Assembly (NCBI GenBank): GCA_021234155.1
Contig: JAJEKV010000011.1
Coordinates: 14,983,255 to 15,047,254 of the forward strand
Length of the DNA: 64,000 bases
Origin: Isoetes taiwanensis
Lineage: Eukaryota > Streptophyta > Lycopodiopsida > Isoetales > Isoetaceae
Direction of reading: 5' to 3'
Made by a program: the position numbers and the translations under genes. This document shows positions 56,895 through 64,000 of the stretch, piece after piece (the first letter of the stretch is position 1; each line of letters starts with the position of its first letter). A model generated the notes under the pieces. It saw only the letters and a program-made list of their open reading frames with translations, was not told where the DNA came from and did no database searches.

Positions 56895-58585
56895 TAAGCA
56901 ATTGTTACCCTCAAACTATTGTATAGACAGTTGTACTCACTAGACCTGGAATGTGCTTGCTGCAGTTTGTTGCAATAACAAATAAAGTTATGCTTGGTCC
57001 TCTTTCCATTGTAATTTCAGTCTATGCTAATAGAGGATCACTGTATTCTTGAGAGAAAATAAGTATAGATCCCAGCTAAGGAACGAAACAAGGTATTTTC
57101 TTCACCTTGTTAAATAGCATGAGCAAAATACAAACTTGGAGATATTAGGGGTTATTCATTGCATTATTAAGTATTGATTATAAGTTAAAAAAATTTAGAC
57201 GGAACTTCACAATATTTCTGCTGAAAAATGTCTCTAGTGAAAAAATATTCTTAGTGAACTCGCTTAGTTTCTAGGTGTTATTGGGTCAAGAAATTGCATT
57301 TATTTAACTTCATCCTAGAATGCCAACAGATAAGCTGATCACATTTTCTACCCTAAACAGTAGAAAGGAAGAAATGCAGATTGAGAAATGACTTGCTGCA
57401 TATCTAGGAACGAGTTACTGCATGTGAAGAAGCAAGTTGCCTTGAGGATTGACCACGATCCCTCTTCTTGGTTGTATAGGTGGACATTTCTTTGGCTTCA
57501 GATGGCATTCTTCCAGTTAAATAGGCAGGACTGCATTCTCATAGAGTATCGAAGCATCCAAGATTTGATCTTTGAGTTTCTTATTTTTTTGATATATGCA
57601 ACCTCAACTTGGGATGTTTGAACAGAGAGATCTAGTGCAATGATTCACGTGGCGACGAAATTGTTTATCTTTATTTTCTAAGTATTATTATTTGTATAAA
57701 CACCGCATCCATCTATAGGTAAGATTCAAACCAAGCAATCAATAGGTACAATTGCAACCAAGCAATCCTTTTGCATTGTTTGGGTTTTTTGTCGCCCATT
57801 GAGGTCTCGATATTAAATACTTATGAAGAAGAATCTTTGCTCATCATTTTCGAAACAATTTGCTAGTGGTAATTGTTTGTTTCATAAGCAACTCTTTTGA
57901 TCTATATTTCATAATTGAAATTACAACTGTGAAGCAACTTGTTATCTACTCATTATTCCATATAGTGTGAACTTTCATGTAGCTCGAAGTGCACTATTTA
58001 CATTAGTTATTACTTACTGCTTTCAACATGTTGTTAAGGCTATGCATAATTGGACAAGAGCTCAAGAAAAGTTATTTTCTACTTTGTTTTTTGAAAAACA
58101 AAAGCTTCATTTCATGTCTAGTTACATTTGATTATTTTCTTAGCATATAAGCTGTAGACATTTAAACATTAAGTAGCTCGAGATTTTGATATTGCAATAG
58201 AATTTTACATGGCATATGCAAATTTGCAAATTTTTCTCATGTGAAGATATGCAATAAAATTAAACTGCATGTTATATACTTTCAAGGTCTTTCAATTGTG
58301 GCAAAATTATATCCCTCTTGAGGTTGTATTGCAATGGTATCATGAATAACGGATTCTACTAGGACCTCATCAAGGATTCCCGTGCAAGACTTGAGTTCCT
58401 GAAAGGATGGCTAGAAACAAGGGAAATATATAAATTGAACTTGAGCTTCAAATACAAATCTAGCAGATTATCGTCTATCTTGGATTGCTGGCTAATTTTC
58501 ATGTTAAAACATCCTTTGTACCGTTATTTTATTAGCTCCAGTTGCCCTCATGGAAATAGCATTCCACTGATATGTTTGAGTCCAG
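56895..58585. other. Rest of Helitron-like cargo, no gene recognised
   Basis: This is probably uricase 3' flank and older AT-rich sequence. The frame 57,388-57,621 (RIDHDPSSWLYRWTFLWLQM) is not supported by splice sites or a known family. The 54,653-55,640 stretch upstream of the first uricase exon also shows no N-terminal uricase exon. Confidence 0.35.
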
Positions 58586-58586
58586 T

Positions 58587-58743
58587 TTTTTGGGTTGCCC
58601 TAAGGGGAAAACCCTCATCCATGTGGGTTTGTGGCATATTCCAAGTATATGTCAGTATATGCTCGAAAACATGACTTTGAAGTGTGATTTAAGCCATTTC
58701 ACTCTCGGGTCACGGAGGGCAACCCTCCGTGCGCAGCACCTTG
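58587..58743 (+). mobile_element. Minimal 157-bp Helitron-like copy
   Basis: The 5' module (TTTTTGGGTTGCCCTAAGGG, CATCCATGTGGGTTTGTGGC, AGTATATGTCAGTATATGC) is followed at once by the 3' module (AACATGACTTTGAAGTGTGA, TTTAAGCC, hairpin, CAGCACCTTG). It shows the minimum sequence the family needs at its ends. It shares its 3' end with copy 3. Confidence 0.75.
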
Positions 58744-58965
58744 TTTACATAGCAGGCCAGACCTGCACTTCCCCTCCCTATCTTAAAATCCTTGTCTTTC
58801 CAGCACGTGAACAGTTGGTATCCTTCTTCCTCTGGCAGCCTCTTGACGTTATGCTCCCATGTTTCTGCCAGACAAATTATGTCGCAGCCATGGGCACTTT
58901 CTAGCCTCTCTCCATCGTCCCATGGGTACCCGGTACAGTTCCAGTACCATATTGTCAGCGTCTTT
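58744..58965 (-). pseudogene. LINE ORF2 N-terminal endonuclease segment
   Basis: On the - strand: LTIWYWNCTGYPWDDGERLE, AHGCDIICLAETWEHNVKRL and EEEGYQLFTCWKDKDF, then GRGSAGLACYV at the junction. WNC.G and ICLAETW are the N and catalytic Glu (LxETW/ LAE.W) motifs of APE-like LINE endonucleases. The frame resumes at 54,544 with NSIVNSACMLHSDINKRHMV. Confidence 0.88.
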
Positions 58966-59071
58966 TCCCTCGAGGTTGCTCCTTCGGGGTTTCCGTGCCA
59001 TCTATACCATTGCTTGTTCTTCTTGGTCTTCCTCTGGTCTTCATTGTCGGGGTTGGCCCTCCGATCACTTC

Positions 59072-60030
59072 TTATGTTGTTCGGTCTTCGCTTCCCCCTC
59101 TTCCGTTTCTTCCTGCTTCTCTGTTCTGACTCCCTTCTAAGGTGATCGTCCTCAGTGCTCCCCCCGTCAGTCGGCTCTCCTGCCCCTGTTGTATTGCCTT
59201 CATGGGGTGTATATTTTCCTTTCCTGCTTCCGTTGGTTTTGCTATCCCCTGCACCCCCACTGTCTGTTCTTGCGGTTGGGTCGTTTGTTCTCTTACCCTC
59301 TTGTGAAGGTAGACTTTGCCCCCCGCCTGTATCCTGACTGGTTCAGCTCCCTGGCTTTGGCTAACTCCATGTGTAGCCCCTGTCGCTGCATTACCGTTAA
59401 CGACTTCTGTACTTTGATTCCATTCCTCAATCTGGGTCTCATCCGCAAAATTCTTTCTTTGGATGCCATGTCTCTCAGTGTCAGGTTTATATGTCTCGAC
59501 CTCCCTCTCCATTGGCCTGACCGTATTGCCTTGACAATGACGCTCCTGTGTTCCTTGAACACTGTCTCTATCACTTCTGCAGTAACTCGATATATATCCT
59601 CATTAGGTCTCTCCGCTATCCCAATTGGCCTAACATCATGCTTAATTTTACTTTGCTCCTCATACTCCATTATATGTGGCTTTATCCTATCAAATGACTC
59701 CCATGCATCTAACTCAACATTTGATTTTTCTAATTCAACCAACCTTTGCAGAATCTTTGTTTTCTCCTCTTCGATCTCGTTCATTCTGCGCTGTATTTCC
59801 CCGTTTGTCTTCTCCACCCCTCCCAATCTCACGTCCATGCTAGCGATGGCTAGTTTGTTACTGTTACAAGTTTTGGCCAGCGCGTTGAGTGCATCCAGGT
59901 TCGGGATCTTCGATTCTAGCTGCTTGTCCATCTGTGCCAAGAAATCCTTGAGGTCCTGCTGACTCACTGGCGCTCTTGCTGCATCCATTCTCCTCTGCTG
60001 GCTGCTGTTGAAGCTGAAGCTGTCGGCCAT
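59072..60030 (-). pseudogene. LINE ORF1 protein with coiled coil and RRM-like domain
   Basis: It starts MADSFSFNSSQQRRMDAARA. A heptad-rich coiled coil follows (EKTNGEIQRRMNEIEEEKTK, ILQRLVELEKSNVELDAWES), then an RNA-binding part (IKHDVRPIGIAERPNEDIYR, RGRSRHINLTLRDMASKERI, NGIKVQKSLTVMQRQG). The frame shifts near 59,310 into 59,072-59,512, which encodes a polar Gln/Gly/Arg-rich tail (GGALRTITLEGSQNREAG). It is the nucleic-acid chaperone partner of ORF2. It differs clearly from the ORF1 at 23,142, which has no coiled coil, so at least two LINE families are present. Confidence 0.8.
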
Positions 60031-60429
60031 ATCTGTTTGTGATGGAGCTCTGTGGTGACTTTGGGCGATGGGCGCTCGTGCTACACTCTCTCTGGTAAGG
60101 TCGCCGTAATGCCCTTTACGGATATATATCTCCTTCTTCTAAACGGTATTTTTTATTTAAAATTACCGTTTTATTTTAAATTTCAAAATGTCCATTATTA
60201 TTCTGTCCGTCTCTTTTTATTGTTATTCGATCTCCTTCCCGGCCCTGTCACCTTTTCTTCCGCGTCCGTTGGCCGAGGTTGATCCTTTCGTGGCTGGTTA
60301 GTTCGGTAGTTGCCTACCTGCATTGATTATATATTTGTTTGTCAATATCCCATCCTTCTGTACTTATGTATCTCTGTATTTTTGTAGTTCTGTATTCCTG
60401 TATTTCTGTATTTCTGTATGCCTGCCATT

Positions 60430-60720
60430 TGGTGCTATGGGGACCAGTTGGGGGCCTTGCCCGCGCTATCCTGGTTTATGGCGGGGGTTAAACCCCTCAG
60501 TCCATAGTTTGCCCCACTCTCCAGTGTGTCGACAGTTTTCGACAAATGAGGTATTCTTCATACCCCGCTAGAAGTCATATGTTGTCCTCCAGATGTTAAC
60601 GAGTTTTTAGTGGTCCGGGTTACCAGTTGGTGGGTCTAGCCCTCGCTATCCTGGTGTATGGCGGAGGCCTAGCCTCTCTGTCCCGTAACTTGCCCCGTCC
60701 GCCTTTTACTCTGAGGTCCT
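60430..60720. repeat. Diverged tandem units in the LINE 5' region
   Basis: Two units share (G)ACCAGTTGG, CGCTATCCTGGT(T/G)TATGGC, GG(G/A)G, CC(C/T)C and TTGCCCC, near 60,440-60,515 and 60,620-60,700. They lie 400-650 bp upstream of ORF1 on the LINE strand and may be promoter monomers. A TTCTGTA(T)-repeat stretch is at 60,385-60,420. 60,720-61,380 is otherwise featureless. Confidence 0.5.
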
Positions 60721-61563
60721 TGTAGTCCTTTGTCTTATACCCTCACCGTTCCATTTTACCTTCACGCTGGTTGTTCCCTTGAGATTTTGTTCGTCCGACC
60801 TGTCACTGTTTCCTGATTTTCCTGCTTACATGTCTCCCTTTGTCCTTTATTTTTCCGTTTTCAACATGTCTGCCACCCCTTTTCGTTCAACTTCTGTACC
60901 TGCCTCCGTATGTTCCACCTTTCTTTGCTTTTTGTCTGTTAACTTTTTCTCGTCTATAGTCAAGTGTATCCTGTTATCATGTATCATACCTGTTGTTTAA
61001 ACTGGCCGTAGTACCAGTTTTGATACTCTCCCTCCTGTTATCACATGTCACCCGAAGTGTCTTGTTACCTGATCCTATGCTTAGTGTACAAAGATATCCG
61101 CAATTCCCCAACCATTTGTTATGGAGCATAATGTTTTAGACTATAATCAATTTATCATACGTTTGCAATTTAGGTTATACAATGAAGCTACTTCACCGGT
61201 GACAATCATTACTTCCGATTTACTATTCCAAAAAGGTTCTCAAAACTGAGATAATACAATCATGCACATATAACTGAAATACATTCAGCCATGTTTTGAG
61301 CATGGTATTTCACTTCATCTAAGCAGTCATACTCAGCCGATGGCTGTTACAGTTATCCATTTTTAATAATTGACAGAGATCATATCTAATGCGTACTCTA
61401 AAGAGAGGGGTGATTCAAAAGGAAGACAGAAACAAAAGCAGTAGGAAAACAAAAAGAAAAAGAAACAAAAACAAAAAGAACATAAGGTTACGCCCTATCA
61501 ATCTCGGGCATCCTCCACTCTTCCCTTCATTCTGCCTTTCCCTTGATGATTTATCGCCTGGAT

Positions 61564-62112
61564 CTACTTCTTTTGCTCCTTTTTCGCTGATGGCTCCCCT
61601 ATTTTCGCGACCTTTTCCAGGTTCCTGTGGCAATAAGCCTGGCATAAGAAGTCCATCGGATTCTTCTCGCAGCAGAAGATGCAGATTTTGCCATAATCGC
61701 CGACCATGAGACTATGTTGATATCTTTTGGACTTTTGTATCGCCACATGCATCTGCAGCCTGTTGAAACATTGCATAACTCTATCTAAATCTTGGCGCCT
61801 AACTGTGTCGTTCTTATCCGACAGAACCCCAAGTACTTCTAAGAGGCCGAGATTGTATCCGGCATCCTTCATGGACTGCGCATGATGAATGCGGTCGCAG
61901 AACAAGCAATGCACACGTCCACAGCTTATGCATGAACCTAAACCCTTATGCAAGCATAAGCACTCTGGATCACAGATGCACCAGGAATTCAAGTCTTCAA
62001 GATCTGGATTATAAGGCACGGTAAGGTTACCCGGCACTCCCGATCTCGGGCGTTTCCCGGCTGATTTCCTTTCCTCATCTTCATCTCTGACGATCCTTTT
62101 CCCTTTATCCAT
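61564..62112 (-). CDS. Unidentified Cys-rich 182-residue protein
   Basis: One uninterrupted frame, starting ATG after a GC-rich leader and ending TAA. The N-terminus is basic (MDKGKRIVRDEDEERKSAGK, RPRSG), a possible nuclear signal. Residues about 42-75 hold eight Cys and two or three His (WCICDPECLCLHKGLGSCIS, CGRVHCLFCDRIHH), a likely two-zinc module. A helical middle follows (DLDRVMQCFNRLQMHVAIQK). A second cluster has five Cys (GKICIFCCEKNPMDFLCQAY, CHRN). The tail is Lys-rich. The spacing does not fit RING, PHD or CCHC exactly, and I recognise no family. It lies on the strand of the LINE, 1.5 kb upstream of its ORF1, so it may be an extra LINE ORF, part of another retroelement, or a host gene. 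The intact frame argues for recent activity or selection. Confidence 0.5.
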   Translation of the reverse strand: MDKGKRIVRDEDEERKSAGKRPRSGVPGNLTVPYNPDLEDLNSWCICDPECLCLHKGLGSCISCGRVHCLFCDRIHHAQSMKDAGYNLGLLEVLGVLSDKNDTVRRQDLDRVMQCFNRLQMHVAIQKSKRYQHSLMVGDYGKICIFCCEKNPMDFLCQAYCHRNLEKVAKIGEPSAKKEQKK

Positions 62113-62114
62113 TT

Positions 62115-64000
62115 ATGGGCGCAGAAATCTGCTGGCGCTGGCGCTGGGTTTGGATCTGCACTAGAGTCGGAATTCGGGGAATTCCGAAAGCTGTGAGGGC
62201 TGTGAAAGCTTGGGCGCTTGGAGGCGGAGCTTCACTCTTCACCTTCTTCTTATTATATTCTCTCTTAGGGTTACGAAATCTGTCTAAATTCCCGCTTCTT
62301 TATTACGCCCGCCTGTCTTAATTGCTGGTCTTGTCTTATCCTATCCTACTTCTTTCGTATGCGTGTATCCGCCACCTGTCTACTGCCTGTTGCTCTGACA
62401 TTCGTATCATTCCCTCCTAGCTCTACAGCCATAATTATTTCCTTATTACTCCCCCCCGCCCCTAGGTCTGGCGCTTGTAATGATTACTCTGGTCCAATGT
62501 TAGGTGTTAATTCCCCACATTATGATTCATATATTCTCGCGCTTGCCCACAATTTGCCACGTCACCCCCTCCTTTGATGATTCACACACTTATGTAATAT
62601 TTTAGCATTACTTAATATTACTTTCTAGCCCCTTAATCGCTAGGATTTTAAATTTGAATTGAATTAAATATAATTAGATTTAACTGAACTGAAATTAGGT
62701 TAAACTAAGTTTAATTAAGTTGAATTGAATTGTATACTAACCTCCCCCCTTAACCTAAGTTAATTTGAATTAATTTAAATTAAATGCGGATCGTTCTAAC
62801 GGCCCTATATTTTGAATTCGCCGAAAGCCGGAGTTTCGTCCATCTTTTCCTATATTTCCCTGTAATTCCTGTAATTCCATGAGCTGACGATTTCCTTTTA
62901 CGCCTATGTCTCTGATCTTGGATCACAATGGTATCCCCTTGTTCCGACCTACTGCTTTTACTTCATTTCCCCCCTGATCATTTTGAGACCGTCTGAGGTA
63001 TTCATCTCAGAAGATCGAAGCATTGATCTTAAACGACATCACAATTTCGGTGTAATACATAATAATCCTATAATCTGCAGATTTACAATATCTACAACAT
63101 CTATAATTGGACCTAGGACTTAGGCACTTACCTGCCACCGCCCGTCTCTGTTGACATCGCCCATCGCCCATCAATCCAAATTTTGCCTACTTAGCTCTGT
63201 TATGTAAAAGAACTTGTCTATTCTTTTGTTCTTAAGTTGAGATGCTCTATTTTATTTATTTGGTTATTTCCAATTTTATCGAATTAAGTTAGTAGCATTT
63301 CCATTATTTTTTACAATATCTCGTGACTTAACAATATTTGTTCTTCGTATAATATTAAGTTCTTACTTGATTCCACATGAACAATGCTCAAATAACAAAT
63401 GGAGATTGTTGTAGCTCCAAGTCTTATCTATAAACAATATATTTTTGTTTTTACCATGTTGACATACATATCAACTAATATAGTCCCAATAAAATTTTCT
63501 CCTTCTGTTGTCTTAGCTCGGCATAAGCTTTCAGCAAAAGGTAAAAGTCATAGGATCTGCAAATCTTCTGCTAGTTCCAAGTGATTGAAATTGAATACCA
63601 TTACGGATGTTTAAGAAACACATCTCAGCCAAGCATAAAATCTCTCATCTTAGCCAAGCATAAAATCTTTTGTCTCTGCATGTGAGCCACAAGGAAGCTA
63701 CAAGCAAATGTGACTGCAAAAATTACGTTGAGTTGCATATAATTGAAGCTATCAAGTCAGAGAATGTGCATAGTGCCTAGAAAGACAATCATTAAAATTC
63801 CTAGCTCCAAATTCGGTCCATAGTAATTATCACATAATGGTGGTTCATAGATAAATATCATAAATAATTATCTTGGGATAGTTGCAAAAATAGCATAATC
63901 AATAGAAGGTGGTAATCAATAGAAGTTTTCACTTTCTATATCAATATCAAAGCTCCCAGCTTCCACATTTTCAGATGGACTAATTTTCTAAAAGGGCTTA
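62115..64000. other. Stretch without a supported gene
   Basis: 62,115-62,260 is GC-rich (GCTGGCGCTGGCGCTGGG) and is probably the leader of the Cys-rich ORF. 62,640-62,790 is an AATTGAATT/TAAATTT-rich low-complexity tract. A short duplication (TCTCAGCCAAGCATAAAATC with CTTAGCCAAGCATAAAATC) is at 63,625-63,668. Nothing else was recognised. Confidence 0.4.

Larger units (their letters stand above)
54545..58743 (+). mobile_element. Helitron-like element copy 3, carrying a uricase fragment
   Basis: It starts TTTTTGGGTTGCCCCTAGGG after host ...ACTATACTA and ends hairpin GGAGGGcaaCCCTCC, GTGCGCAGCACCTTG before host TTTACATAG. This is an A|T target without duplication. Deleting it joins the LINE codons as TAT-GTA-AAT-AGT in frame (YVNSIVNS on the - strand), which fixes both ends to the base. 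The cargo is a 3' uricase portion with five or six exons, on the element strand. A second 5' module at 58,587 directly precedes the 3' module, so the element may have grown by running from one 5' end past a complete small copy. Confidence 0.8.
51238..60100 (-). mobile_element. Near-complete LINE, split by Helitron-like copy 3
   Basis: Order on the - strand: ORF1 (60,030 to about 59,072), ORF2 endonuclease start (about 58,960-58,744), a foreign 4.2-kb insertion (54,545-58,743), ORF2 remainder (54,544-51,504), 3' UTR and ATTCT tail. Without the insertion it spans about 4.7 kb plus a 5' UTR reaching perhaps 60,800 or beyond. Several frameshifts in ORF1 and ORF2 make it inactive. It is an L1-type plant LINE (APE-like endonuclease, RT, C-terminal zinc knuckle). 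Confidence 0.85.

Noticed and set aside
54530-58760. LINE inserted into a uricase gene
   Set aside because: LINE codons are continuous across the uricase block and the block has its own element ends, so the uricase segment is the insert.
59189-59962. 257-codon + strand open frame
   Set aside because: It is antisense to LINE ORF1; the - strand frame has the coiled coil and RRM-like text.

Overview
The window looks like nuclear DNA of a land plant (streptophyte). It is AT-rich, its genes have GT-AG introns of roughly 70 bp to 1.2 kb, and it encodes plant-type proteins: a chloroplast DUF1995 protein, a DET1 remnant and a proline-rich secreted protein. Most of it is transposon-derived. The lineage cannot be fixed from the sequence; the short introns, many LINE relics and divergent plant protein sequences would suit a non-flowering plant, but that is inference.

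Two genes look intact. One is a 13-exon DUF1995/LPA3-related chloroplast gene on the + strand (32,668-37,368). The other is a three-exon gene for a secreted proline-rich protein on the + strand (47,087-48,044). A third intact reading frame, a 182-codon Cys-rich ORF on the - strand (61,564-62,112), is unidentified and may belong either to the host or to a LINE.

The main result is a family of Helitron-like elements with matching ends. They start 5'-TTTTTGGGTTGCCC and finish with a GGAGGG/CCCTCC hairpin 12-14 nt before 3'-CACCTTG. Three long copies (9,404-13,393 on -, 21,849-27,691 on -, 54,545-58,743 on +) each enclose pieces of host genes with introns retained: DET1 plus PAM16, PPR-like exons, and a 3' uricase portion ending in the peroxisomal signal SKL. 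A 157-bp minimal copy (58,587-58,743) is made almost only of the two end modules. Copy 3 splits a LINE endonuclease frame; removing it rejoins the frame with no duplicated bases. Copy 2 has a related empty site elsewhere in the window.

Other mobile DNA: LINE pieces at about 2.7, 3.1-6.0, 7.5-8.4, 9.5-10.2, 22.9-24.7, 25.5, 29.85, 31.1-32.2, 49.8 and 51.2-60.1 kb, with pentanucleotide or TTCC tails; two Mutator-like elements with long TIRs and 9-bp target duplications (30,067-31,053 and 40,192-40,916), one keeping a transposase zinc knuckle; several MITE or fold-back elements; and tandem repeats, the most striking being eight hairpin units at 17,165-17,760. The LINE at 51,238-60,030 has EN, RT and ORF1 but is broken by frameshifts. 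No ribosomal RNA genes, intact tRNA genes or CRISPR arrays were seen.
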